In this document: in pieces, positions 26,625 through 34,424 of the stretch
Numbering within the stretch: position 1 is the stretch's first letter
How the letters are laid out: each line of letters opens with the position of its first letter
NCBI RefSeq assembly: GCF_008711325.1
Contig: NZ_VXDB01000012.1
Span: 110,540-174,539 of the forward strand
Length of the DNA stretch: 64,000 bases
Origin: Roseibium sediminis
Lineage (GTDB): Bacteria; Pseudomonadota; Alphaproteobacteria; Rhizobiales; Stappiaceae
Reading direction: 5' to 3'
Notes under the pieces: generated by a model
What the model was told of the DNA's origin: nothing
What the model saw: only the letters and a program-made list of their open reading frames with translations
Databases searched by the model: none
Program-made: the position numbers and the translations under genes

Positions 26625-27506
26625 TTACTTCTTGTCCGCGTTGTCGAGGCGCGCGATCAGGCTGGATGTGTCCCAGCGATTGCCTCCCATGGCCTGAACT
26701 TCGGCGTAGAACTGGTCAACAAGGGCGGTGACAGGCAGTCGGGCACCGGTGTCATTGGCGGTCTTCAGGCAGATGCCGAGATCCTTGCGCATCCAGTCGA
26801 CGGCAAAGCCGAAGCCGAACTCACCCTTGGCCATGGTTTCCCAGCGGTTTTCCATCTGCCAGGACTGGGCTGCGCCGCCACGAATAGCGGAAATGACGGC
26901 TGGTACATCAAGGTCTGCCTTCTTGGCAAAGTGAATGGCCTCGGACAGGCCCTGAACGAGACCGGCTATGCAGATCTGGTTGCACATCTTGGTCAGTTGA
27001 CCCGCGCCACTTTCGCCCATCAGGCCGGAGAATTTTGCAAAGCTGTCAATGACGGGCTTGGCCGTATCAAAGGCCTCTTTGTCGCCGCCGCACATGACCG
27101 TCAGCACGCCGTTTTCTGCGCCGGCCTGACCGCCGGAAACGGGGGCGTCGATGAAGCTGCAGCCCTTTTCCCTGGCAGCTGCATAAAGCTCGCGGGCAAC
27201 TTCGGCTGAGGCCGTGGTGTTGTCGATGAAAATCGCGCCCTGCTTCAGGCCATGAAAGGCTCCGTCCGGTCCTGTCGTGACAGAGCGCAGGTCATTGTCA
27301 TTGCCAACGCAGCAAAACACGAAGTCGCAGCCTTCTGCAGCTTCCTTTGGCGTCTGTGCAAAGGAACCACCGAATTCCTCGGCCCATTTTTGTGCCTTGG
27401 CGGTGGTGCGATTGTAGACGGTGACGTCATGGCCACCCTTTGTCTTCAAATGACCCGCCATGGGGTAGCCCATTACGCCCAGACCGATAAACGCGACTTT
27501 AGCCAT
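26625..27506 (-). CDS. Beta-hydroxyacid dehydrogenase (3-hydroxyisobutyrate dehydrogenase family)
   Basis: NAD(P)-dependent dehydrogenase of the 3-hydroxyisobutyrate/tartronate-semialdehyde reductase family. Residues 5-17 hold the Rossmann motif FIGLGVMGYPMAG. The substrate motif is DAPVSGGQAGAENG (residues 120-133), and catalytic Lys173 is in GAGQLTKMCNQ. The C-terminal helical domain contains KDLGICLKTANDTG. Length 293 is normal. ATG 27506 begins the fold; the frame continues upstream without homology. Exact substrate is not settled by sequence. It is divergent from a LysR gene that may regulate it. Confidence 0.9.
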   Translation of the reverse strand: MAKVAFIGLGVMGYPMAGHLKTKGGHDVTVYNRTTAKAQKWAEEFGGSFAQTPKEAAEGCDFVFCCVGNDNDLRSVTTGPDGAFHGLKQGAIFIDNTTASAEVARELYAAAREKGCSFIDAPVSGGQAGAENGVLTVMCGGDKEAFDTAKPVIDSFAKFSGLMGESGAGQLTKMCNQICIAGLVQGLSEAIHFAKKADLDVPAVISAIRGGAAQSWQMENRWETMAKGEFGFGFAVDWMRKDLGICLKTANDTGARLPVTALVDQFYAEVQAMGGNRWDTSSLIARLDNADKK

Positions 27507-27857
27507 GCTCGTTCTGTCTCCCAACAAAAGCATAGGTCCGCCTGTGGCGGACCCGTGATTGAAACCCTGTGGCAAGGTCTAGCCGATTTTCCGGCATGTG
27601 TCAGTCCGTCTTGCGATGAAACGGGCCTTTCCAGAGGCGTTCAAAACGTCTGCGCTCCTTTTTCCGGCGGCTGGTCGGGCAACTCGGGAGACATGGGCCT
27701 GCGGTGCCGGCTTCGTGACGGGTGAACGGGGTAAAGCGAAATGCCTCAAGGAACGCGCGGCCATAAATATCAAACATCATCTTACATCCTGTCTTGGTTG
27801 GGGCGCTTTCAGGATGTTTGAAAACGTGGTCTAATGCGAGGAAGGAAGATTTTCGAA
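27507..27857. other. Divergent intergenic region, no gene supported
   Basis: About 350 bases between the dehydrogenase and the LysR gene. Short open frames on both strands look random. It should hold the two promoters. Confidence 0.4.
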
Positions 27858-27876
27858 ATGTAAGGAGAGATTACAT
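27858..27876. promoter_or_regulatory. Inverted repeat around the lysR ribosome site
   Basis: ATGTAA (27858-27863) and TTACAT (27871-27876) flank the 7 bases GGAGAGA and end right at the ATG. It has the T-N11-A form of LysR sites and also encloses the ribosome site, so it could serve autorepression as DNA or RNA. Confidence 0.5.
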
Positions 27877-28779
27877 ATGAATTTTGGAACCCTGCCACCT
27901 CTCACGAGCTTGAAGGCCTTTGCTGCCGTGGCCGAGACCGGAAGCTTGTCTGCGGCGGGGCGCATGCTGAATGTCACGCATGTTGCCGTGAGCCAGCAGG
28001 TACGATCGCTTGAAGATCACCTGGGGCACAGTCTGGTTGTCCGCGAAGGTCGGGGTGTTGTCCTGACGGAGGAGGGGCGATTGTTGGCGCAAGGTGTCCG
28101 TCAGGCTTTCGTGCAGCTGCAGGATACGGTGGAGGCGCTTTCCAAAACCGCAGCAGGACGCCCGCTCCACATCACGATGACGCCAGCTTTCGCCGTCAGC
28201 TGGCTGATGCCGCGCATTTCAGAGTTTCGCCGTGAACATCCGGAACTGGAACTGATGCTGAACCCGACTGCCGCAGTGGTTGAAATGCAGCCCGGCGGGG
28301 TTGATGTCGCTATTCGTTTTGGCAACGGCAAGTGGCGGGGACTGGATGCGGAGATGTTGTTGTCGACCAACTTCGTAGTCGTTGCGGCTACGTGTCTGGT
28401 CGGTGACAAGGAGTTTCACGGCCCCGAGGATCTGCTCGGTTATCCGTGGCTGCAGGAATTCGGCACCAACGAGCTGTCACAATGGGTGGAATGGCAAGGT
28501 GTCGTTCCGAGAAACAAACTGAACGTAACGCACTTGCCGGGCTACATGGTGCTTGAAGGCCTTCGGCGGGGCGAGGGCATTACGGCAACTGCCCGAACCT
28601 TTATCGAGGCGGAGATTGAGGCGGGAACCCTCAAGGTCCTTTTCGAGGAAGGGGCAAGCGAAACGACCGGCTATCATATTGTCACCCGGCAGGGCGTGCA
28701 GCGGCCTGCGGTCAAGGCGTTTGTCTCCTGGCTTCGCAATCAGGTTCGGTCAGTAGAAACAGCAAACGGCCCGCGTTAG
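27877..28779 (+). CDS. LysR family regulator, GcvA-like
   Basis: A 300-residue regulator. The winged-helix N-terminus is PLTSLKAFAAVAETGSLSAAGRMLNVTHVAVSQQVRSLEDHLG, which fits the GcvA-like subgroup that starts 'PPL-L-AFEA'. The effector domain has the usual TPAFAVSWLMPRISEFR and DVAIRFGNGKW segments. It is divergent from the beta-hydroxyacid dehydrogenase and is the natural candidate regulator of it. A terminator overlaps its 3' end. Confidence 0.92.
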   Translation: MNFGTLPPLTSLKAFAAVAETGSLSAAGRMLNVTHVAVSQQVRSLEDHLGHSLVVREGRGVVLTEEGRLLAQGVRQAFVQLQDTVEALSKTAAGRPLHITMTPAFAVSWLMPRISEFRREHPELELMLNPTAAVVEMQPGGVDVAIRFGNGKWRGLDAEMLLSTNFVVVAATCLVGDKEFHGPEDLLGYPWLQEFGTNELSQWVEWQGVVPRNKLNVTHLPGYMVLEGLRRGEGITATARTFIEAEIEAGTLKVLFEEGASETTGYHIVTRQGVQRPAVKAFVSWLRNQVRSVETANGPR

Positions 28780-28789
28780 GGCGGGCCGT
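28766..28789. terminator. Hairpin terminator between convergent genes
   Basis: Arms ACGGCCCGC and GCGGGCCGT around a 6-base loop. The left arm lies in the last codons of lysR. The T content afterwards is modest. Confidence 0.7.
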
Positions 28790-28814
28790 CTGTCGTTTGC
28801 GTTTTCAGCAAAGG

Positions 28815-29642
28815 CTAGCGCTTCAGGTGCCGGGTCAGGCGCGCTTCCAGCTTGTCCCAGATGCGCCGCAGCGTTTCCACGATCATCAGGTACAGAACAG
28901 CTGCCCAGATATAGGCCTGGAAGTCGTAGGAGCGAGAATAGGCTCGGCGTGTTTCACCCATGACGTCATAGATCGTCACGATCGAGGCAATGGCCGATCC
29001 CTTGATCATGAGGATGATCTCGTTGCCATAAGGACGCAGGGCGACCATCAGGGCCTGAGGCAGAATGACCTTGAAGAAGGTCACCGGTTTGGGCAGGCCA
29101 AGGGCCGCTGCCCCTTCCCATTGACCGCGAGCGATATTCTGCACTGCGCCGCGCAGGATTTCCGCCTGATAGGCGGCGGTGTTCAGCGCGAAGGCAAACA
29201 CCACGCAGTTGAAGGCATCGCGGAAGAACCACCACAAACCGATATCCTCAAAGAACGGACGGAAGGAGCCCGCGCCGTAATAGATCAGGAATGTCTGTGC
29301 CAGCAGTGGCGTGCCCCGGAAGAAGTAGACATAGGCGTATGCCGGTGCGGCAATGACTTTCAGTTTGGATGAGCGGGCAAATGCGATCGGGACGGACAGG
29401 ATGACACCGATCAGCAAGGAAAGGCCGACAATCTCGACTGTGACGACCAGTCCTTCTGCATATTTCGTCCAGTATTTCAGGACGAAGGGGCTCTGTATGT
29501 TCGAGACGAGATAGAAAAGAAGATAGGCGCCAGCCACAATCCACAGGGTCATGAGCACATGACCCAGGATGCGGGTGTTGGTCCATTTGCGTGCAGGGGG
29601 CGGAGGTGCGGCTCTCCCGGTGGCAGGATTGGCAGCGATCAT
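28815..29642 (-). CDS. ABC transporter permease, polar amino acid type (HisM-like)
   Basis: Inner-membrane permease of the polar amino-acid (HisM/ArtM) family. About five helices follow a proline-rich N-terminus. The family EAA loop is seen in EILRGAVQNIARGQWEGAAALGLPKPVTFFKVILPQA. The Leu-Ala-rich helices and the C-terminal ETLRRIWDKLEARL are typical. The gene overlaps the upstream permease by 4 bases (ATGA), so the two are translated together. The ATPase subunit is not in this cluster. Confidence 0.93.
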   Translation of the reverse strand: MIAANPATGRAAPPPPARKWTNTRILGHVLMTLWIVAGAYLLFYLVSNIQSPFVLKYWTKYAEGLVVTVEIVGLSLLIGVILSVPIAFARSSKLKVIAAPAYAYVYFFRGTPLLAQTFLIYYGAGSFRPFFEDIGLWWFFRDAFNCVVFAFALNTAAYQAEILRGAVQNIARGQWEGAAALGLPKPVTFFKVILPQALMVALRPYGNEIILMIKGSAIASIVTIYDVMGETRRAYSRSYDFQAYIWAAVLYLMIVETLRRIWDKLEARLTRHLKR

Positions 29643-30352
29643 CGTCTGACCTCCCCACGCTTGGACCAGGCTTCAACGCGGGATAGGCCTGCGGAAGAAA
29701 TCATCGCCAGAACCAGATAAATCAGGCAGGCAACACCGAAGAAGAGGAAAGGCTCTTTCGTCACTCGCGCCGCGATACCTGACTGGCGCACAAGATCGGA
29801 CAGGCCGACGACGGAAACCAGCGAGGTTTCCTTCAGGAGAATGAGCCAAAGGTTGCCGAGGGCGGGAAGGGACAGCCGGACAAGTTGCGGCAGGATCACC
29901 AGTCCCATTGTCTTGCGGTGGGAAAGGCCAAGCGCATATCCGCCTTCATACTGGCCTTGCGGGATGCCCCGGAAGGCAGACAGGAAAGCCTCGGAGGCAT
30001 AAGACGAAAATACAAGCGCGAGTGCGACCATGCCAGCAGCGAACGAGTTCACCTCGATATAGGCTTCCACACCAACAAGCTTCAGACCTTCCTGAATGCC
30101 AATCTGTACGCCGTAATAGACGAGAAACAGCGTGAGGAGTTCGGGCAAGCCTCGGAAGATCGTGGTGTAGATATTCGCAGCGTTGCGGAGGGACGGCTCG
30201 TCGGACTTCTTTGCAAGCGCGATCAGAAATCCTAGCACAAGGCCGAATGGCAGGGTCGCAAGGGCCAAACTGACTGTAATCAGAACACCTTGGACGATTT
30301 CGTCTCCCCAGCCTTCCGGCCCGAAGGAGATAAGCGTCAGGACGTCATTCAT
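29639..30352 (-). CDS. ABC transporter permease, polar amino acid type (HisQ-like)
   Basis: Partner permease of the HisQ/ArtQ family, 237 residues, with FRGLPELLTLFLVYYGVQ and the EAA loop YASEAFLSAFRGIPQGQYEGGYALGLSHRKTM. It lies between the binding-protein gene and the HisM-like gene. Together they should import a basic or related amino acid. It is separated from the binding-protein gene by a strong hairpin. Confidence 0.93.
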   Translation of the reverse strand: MNDVLTLISFGPEGWGDEIVQGVLITVSLALATLPFGLVLGFLIALAKKSDEPSLRNAANIYTTIFRGLPELLTLFLVYYGVQIGIQEGLKLVGVEAYIEVNSFAAGMVALALVFSSYASEAFLSAFRGIPQGQYEGGYALGLSHRKTMGLVILPQLVRLSLPALGNLWLILLKETSLVSVVGLSDLVRQSGIAARVTKEPFLFFGVACLIYLVLAMISSAGLSRVEAWSKRGEVRR

Positions 30353-30412
30353 GGTCTCGGCGCGGCTTTCTTCGTCTAATTAACGTAAGGGCAATTTGTC
30401 GCCGTTTGCAAA

Positions 30413-30446
30413 AAGAGCGCGGCGGGTACTCGCACGCCGCGCTCTT
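30413..30446. terminator. Strong intercistronic hairpin after the binding-protein gene
   Basis: Twelve-base perfect arms AAGAGCGCGGCG and CGCCGCGCTCTT with a 10-base loop, lying between the binding protein and the permeases. Such stems often cut or stabilise mRNA so that the binding protein is made in excess. Confidence 0.75.
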
Positions 30447-30468
30447 GAAGCGTTCAGTGATCTAGAGA

Positions 30469-31245
30469 TCAGTCGCCATAGACGTCGAAGGTGAAGTACT
30501 TGGCGTTGATTTCAGCGTACTTGCCGTTTTCACGGATCGCTGCGATCGCCTTGTTGAACATTTCCTTCAGCTCGTCTTCACCCTTGCGGATCGCAATGCC
30601 AGCGCCTTCGCCGTTGATGACCGGGTCAGACTTGAGGGTGCTGAGCACCTTGCAGCATGCGCCGTTTTCGGTTGCGAGCCAATCGGACAGAACCACAACG
30701 TCCTCGATGACCGCGTCGATACGACCGTTTTCGAGGTCCAGCTTGTACTCGTCAGCCGTCGGATAGAGCTTCAGCTCTGCATCCGGGAAGTGGGCTTCAG
30801 CATAGTTGGAGTGGGTGGTGGAGGACTGTGCGCCGAGCAGGATGCCCTTCAGGTCGTCCTTGGTAACACCGGCCAGCTTGCTGTCCTTGGAGACGCCGAT
30901 TGCCGGCGGGGTGTTGTAGTACTTGTTGGTGAAGTCCACCTTCTGTTTGCGCTCTTCGGTGATGGACATGGAGGCGATTACGGCGTCGAACTTGCCAGCC
31001 TGCAGAGCCGGGATCATGCCGTCCCAGTCCTGAGTGACGAATTCGCACTCGACCTTCATTTCTTCACACAGCGCATTGGCGATATCGATGTCGAAGCCGA
31101 CCAGCTGGCCATCAGCAGTCAGGGAGTTGAACGGAGGGTAGGCACCTTCGGTTCCGATCCGAACCTTGGACCAGTCAGCAGCCTGAGCACCACCAACACC
31201 GGCCAGAACAACTGCAGCGGCCGCAGCCATACGCAGAATACGCAT
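30469..31245 (-). CDS. Periplasmic amino-acid-binding protein (family 3)
   Basis: Substrate-binding protein for the downstream permeases. A signal peptide (ends GGAQAAD) is followed by WSKVRIGTEGAYPPFNSLTADGQLVGFDIDIANALCEEMK, the family 3 signature. The segments QDWDGMIPALQAGKFDAVIASMSITEERKQKVDFTNKYY and IDAVIEDVVVLSDWL follow. These match lysine/arginine/ornithine/histidine or octopine-type binding proteins. Two cysteine pairs may form disulfides. The exact ligand is uncertain. Confidence 0.94.
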   Translation of the reverse strand: MRILRMAAAAAVVLAGVGGAQAADWSKVRIGTEGAYPPFNSLTADGQLVGFDIDIANALCEEMKVECEFVTQDWDGMIPALQAGKFDAVIASMSITEERKQKVDFTNKYYNTPPAIGVSKDSKLAGVTKDDLKGILLGAQSSTTHSNYAEAHFPDAELKLYPTADEYKLDLENGRIDAVIEDVVVLSDWLATENGACCKVLSTLKSDPVINGEGAGIAIRKGEDELKEMFNKAIAAIRENGKYAEINAKYFTFDVYGD

Positions 31246-31637
31246 TCTTTATTCCCCTATTTTCTCATTTGGAGCCAATGACGGCAGGCCATCATCTGCT
31301 CAATGGCGCTATTCCATACACTTCGCTCTGGATTTCAAGAAGGAATGTGAAAAAAAGACGCATTTTCTAGTCATTTTTCCCAAGTAACTTTTCCTTCTGC
31401 CGCATTTAAGTCTCTGAAAGAAATGATCTAATTGTATCTTTCCGGCGGAATGGTTTTACGCAGGCAATATTAACCTTTGTACGACGCGCAGTTGGCGAAA
31501 AGCGGTCGGTGGGACAAAGCACGGTTGCAAGCGACATTCATCGCGCAGGTTCATCAAACGCATGATTTTATTGAATTTGTCGCAAGCTCTGCTTGTAGCT
31601 ACTGTTTGGGCCACAGGCAGTTGAGAGGAGAGACATT
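31246..31637. other. Divergent intergenic region (about 390 bases)
   Basis: Lies between the binding-protein gene and the GST gene. AT-rich, and should hold both promoters. No operator, RNA or gene was recognised. Confidence 0.4.
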
Positions 31638-32285
31638 GTGCAGGGGTTACATCTTTATCTCGGGAACAAGAACTATTCCTCCTGGTCGCTCCGTCCCTGG
31701 ATTGCGATGAGGGAAAAGGGGATTGAGTTCACGGAAGAAGTCATCCCGTTTGACTTTGGCCGAGGCAACCCATCGTTCCAGACTTTTTCGCCTTCCATGA
31801 AGGTGCCGGTGCTGCGGCATGGAGATCTGACGGTATGGGATTCCCTCGCCATTTTGGAGTATGTGGCCGAGCTTTATCCGCAGAAGGGCTTCTGGCCGAC
31901 AGAGGCCAAGGACCGGGCAATGGCGCGGGCCGTTTCTGCCGAAATGCATTCCGGGTTTGCCGCCTTGCGGGCGGCCTGTCCGATGAACATGCGCCGCACG
32001 CCGGCGCACAAGGATATCGACGAGGATGTTCGCAAGGACATTGCCCGCATTCTCAACATCTGGCGGCAGTGCCTTGGCCAGTCCGGCGGTCCGTTCCTTT
32101 TCGGCAGTTTCACCATCGCTGATGCGATGTTTGCGCCAGTCATCAGCCGGTTCGATGTCTATCAGCTGACCCGCGACCCAATGGCTGCCGAGTACGGGGC
32201 TGCAGTCAAGGCAACCCAAGCCTGGCAGGAGTGGGAGGCGGCTGCCCGTGAAGAACCGTGGAACGTTCCTGAAAGCGACGAGTGA
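31638..32285 (+). CDS. Glutathione S-transferase family protein
   Basis: A 215-residue GST. The N-terminal thioredoxin-like domain has LYLGNKNYSSWSLRPWIAM (Ser at the glutathione site), SPSMKVPVL (cis-Pro region) and WDSLAILEYVAELYP. The C-terminal helical domain contains FTIADAMFAPVISRF. The start is GTG 31638, with GAGAGGAGAG just upstream. It is convergent with the LysR gene with only 9 bases between stops. Confidence 0.9.
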   Translation: MQGLHLYLGNKNYSSWSLRPWIAMREKGIEFTEEVIPFDFGRGNPSFQTFSPSMKVPVLRHGDLTVWDSLAILEYVAELYPQKGFWPTEAKDRAMARAVSAEMHSGFAALRAACPMNMRRTPAHKDIDEDVRKDIARILNIWRQCLGQSGGPFLFGSFTIADAMFAPVISRFDVYQLTRDPMAAEYGAAVKATQAWQEWEAAAREEPWNVPESDE

Positions 32286-32294
32286 GGGGGCGGT

Positions 32295-33218
32295 TCAGCT
32301 GGATGTCGGATCTGGCTCGGTGAGGGCGATTTCGTCGCGCAAGAACTGGTTGAGTGCGTCGACAAACCGGCGCACCTTCAGCGGGATGAAGCGGTTGGAC
32401 GGGTAAACGGCGTGGACCGGGTGGTGCGGATAGGTCCACTCGGGCAATACGATCTCCAGTGATCCGTCGGCCAGCAAGGGCCGAACCATCCAGTGATTGT
32501 AGAGCCCGACGCCGAGCCCTGCCACGGCGGCCCGTCGCAGAATCGCGGAGTTATTGACGATCATTGTTGGCGTAATCGGAACCTCGACGCGCTCTCCCGA
32601 TGGGCTGACAAGCGGCACATTCGTACCTGACAGGCTGTTCTTGTAGAGGAGGTAGTCCAGACGGGAGAGGTCTGACGGCTCCTTTGGCCTCCCCACCCGG
32701 TCAAGATAGGCAGGAGATGCGACCAGACAGCGCTGCGAGATGCCGAGTTTTCGGACAATCAGACGCTCGTCGCGGATTTCGCCCATGCGGATGGCAACAT
32801 CCAGTCGCTCGGCAAGGATATCGGCAAAGCGGTCTGAAACCGAAATCTCGATCAGGAGACACGGATGGGCCTTCTTGAACTCGATCAGAAAGCCGGAGAG
32901 CACCTTTTCGGAAAATCCCATGGGAAGGCCGATGCGAAGCGAGCCGGACATCTGGGCCTCTTCGCTTTGCACGGACAGATCCGCATCACGCAGCCGATCC
33001 ACGATGTCGCGGGCCTGCGGGTAATAGCGCGACCCGGCTTCGGTCAAGGAGAGACTGCGTGTTGTGCGGTTGAAAAGGCGGATACCAAGAGTTTCTTCCA
33101 GCGCGCGCACCTGCTGGCTGACCGCCGGTTGGGAAATGCCGAGATTCTTTGCCGCAGCCGAAAAACTGCCGAGATCAACGGCACGGACGAAACTGATAAG
33201 GGCGGAAAGCTTGTCCAT
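32295..33218 (-). CDS. LysR family regulator
   Basis: A 307-residue regulator. The N-terminus MDKLSALISFVRAVDLGSFSAAAKNLGISQPAVSQQVRALEETLG is the winged-helix domain. The effector region LSGFLIEFKKAHPCLLIEISVSDRF and LAERLDVAIRMGEIRDERLIVRKLG follow the CrgA-like subgroup. It is divergent from the exported metallo-beta-lactamase-fold gene, and a LysR-type site lies between them, so it likely regulates that gene. Confidence 0.92.
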   Translation of the reverse strand: MDKLSALISFVRAVDLGSFSAAAKNLGISQPAVSQQVRALEETLGIRLFNRTTRSLSLTEAGSRYYPQARDIVDRLRDADLSVQSEEAQMSGSLRIGLPMGFSEKVLSGFLIEFKKAHPCLLIEISVSDRFADILAERLDVAIRMGEIRDERLIVRKLGISQRCLVASPAYLDRVGRPKEPSDLSRLDYLLYKNSLSGTNVPLVSPSGERVEVPITPTMIVNNSAILRRAAVAGLGVGLYNHWMVRPLLADGSLEIVLPEWTYPHHPVHAVYPSNRFIPLKVRRFVDALNQFLRDEIALTEPDPTSS

Positions 33219-33262
33219 GGATAGTCCTGAAAGAGGAAAACAGGCGTCACATATAATGAACT

Positions 33263-33279
33263 CTTATGAGTTTTATAAG
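33263..33279. promoter_or_regulatory. LysR-type operator CTTAT-N7-ATAAG
   Basis: A 17-base T-N11-A inverted repeat in the divergent region, overlapping a second palindrome AACTC-TTAT-GAGTT (33259-33272). It lies 45 bases upstream of the LysR start and about 90 bases before the MBL-fold start. Confidence 0.6.
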
Positions 33280-33370
33280 GTGGGCCGCACTTCAAAAATC
33301 CCTGCGAATTAATCACTTGAATGAACAGCGGAGGCCGGGGTTCGGCGCACCGCAACCAATGGAGATTTTC

Positions 33371-34360
33371 ATGTTCAAGTCATTTTCCCCAAACCGTCGT
33401 TCGTTCCTGGGGGCAGGTCTTGCCGCCGGCGCTGTGGCTGCTGCAGGCAGCGTCTCCGTTATTGCTCCGGCTGCTGCAGCTGCGCCAAAGGCCGGAAAGC
33501 CGCTTGCAGGGGCCATGCGGCGGAAGGTCGGAGACATTGAGGTTACTGCGTTGCTCGACGGCTATCTCGATATCAGCAAGGAGCTGATCGTGGGCTACGA
33601 GGAAGGTGAGGGCGCGCGGTTGCGCGATGCGGCGCTGATCGACGGTGAACAACTGCGCGCGCCGGTTTCCGCCTATCTGGTCAATACCGGCGACAAGCTG
33701 GTTCTGGTGGATGCAGGCACGTCCAACGCTCTCGGCCCGACCATGGGTCATCTGCTGGAGCCTTTGGCAGCAGCTGGTGTCACGCCAGACCAGGTCGATG
33801 CAGTCCTGATCAGCCACATGCATCCTGATCACCTGTTTGGTGTTCTGGATGGCAATGGCGAAAAGGTCTTCAAGAATGCCGAACTGATTCTGCCGGAAGT
33901 CGACAAGGCGTTCTGGTATGACGATGCCAATCTCAATGCCGCTCCTGAAGGCGTGAAGGGCTTCTTCCTCGGAGCGCGCAAGGCGGCAGATGCCTATGCC
34001 GATCGTCAGTCCCTCTTTGCCGACAAGCAGGAAATCCTGCCCGGTGTCCGCGCCATGGCACTTCCGGGTCATACGCCCGGTCATGCCGGCTTCGTGCTGG
34101 ACAGCAATGGCGAAACGTTGATCCTCTCCGGGGACATCGTTCACGCAGCAGCGTATCAGTTTGCCAATCCGGATTGGGCGATTGCCTTTGACGTCGACAA
34201 CGCCGCGGCGATCGAAACCCGCAAGAAATTCTTCGACATGGCGGCTAGCGAGCGCGTGCTGTTTGCCGGGGCGCATATTCCGTTCCCGGGCTTTGGCCGT
34301 GTTGCCCGTGATGGCGTCGGCTATCGTTTCGTGGCAGCTGACTGGCCTTACACGCTGTAA
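33371..34360 (+). CDS. Tat-exported metallo-beta-lactamase fold hydrolase
   Basis: A 329-residue zinc hydrolase. The Tat signal has NRRSFLGAG at residues 8-16, a long Ala-rich region and cleavage near residue 37. The MBL motif HMHPDH (residues 149-154), a later GHTPGHAGF and a final AGAHIPFPG give the metal ligands. Similar proteins include quorum-quenching lactonases and other hydrolases; the substrate is not clear. ATG 33371 is chosen since GGAG lies 6 bases before it. Probably controlled by the divergent LysR. Confidence 0.9.
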   Translation: MFKSFSPNRRSFLGAGLAAGAVAAAGSVSVIAPAAAAAPKAGKPLAGAMRRKVGDIEVTALLDGYLDISKELIVGYEEGEGARLRDAALIDGEQLRAPVSAYLVNTGDKLVLVDAGTSNALGPTMGHLLEPLAAAGVTPDQVDAVLISHMHPDHLFGVLDGNGEKVFKNAELILPEVDKAFWYDDANLNAAPEGVKGFFLGARKAADAYADRQSLFADKQEILPGVRAMALPGHTPGHAGFVLDSNGETLILSGDIVHAAAYQFANPDWAIAFDVDNAAAIETRKKFFDMAASERVLFAGAHIPFPGFGRVARDGVGYRFVAADWPYTL

Positions 34361-34381
34361 TTTTTCAGCGATAGCGATAGG

Positions 34382-34410
34382 AGGCGACCGGGCTATCCGG
34401 TCGCCTTTTT
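34382..34410. terminator. Rho-independent terminator, convergent genes
   Basis: Arms AGGCGACCGG and CCGGTCGCCT around GCTAT, followed by a T-run. It ends the MBL-fold gene and faces the moeA 3' end. Confidence 0.9.
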
Positions 34411-34424
34411 CATGTCTGGCGCGT

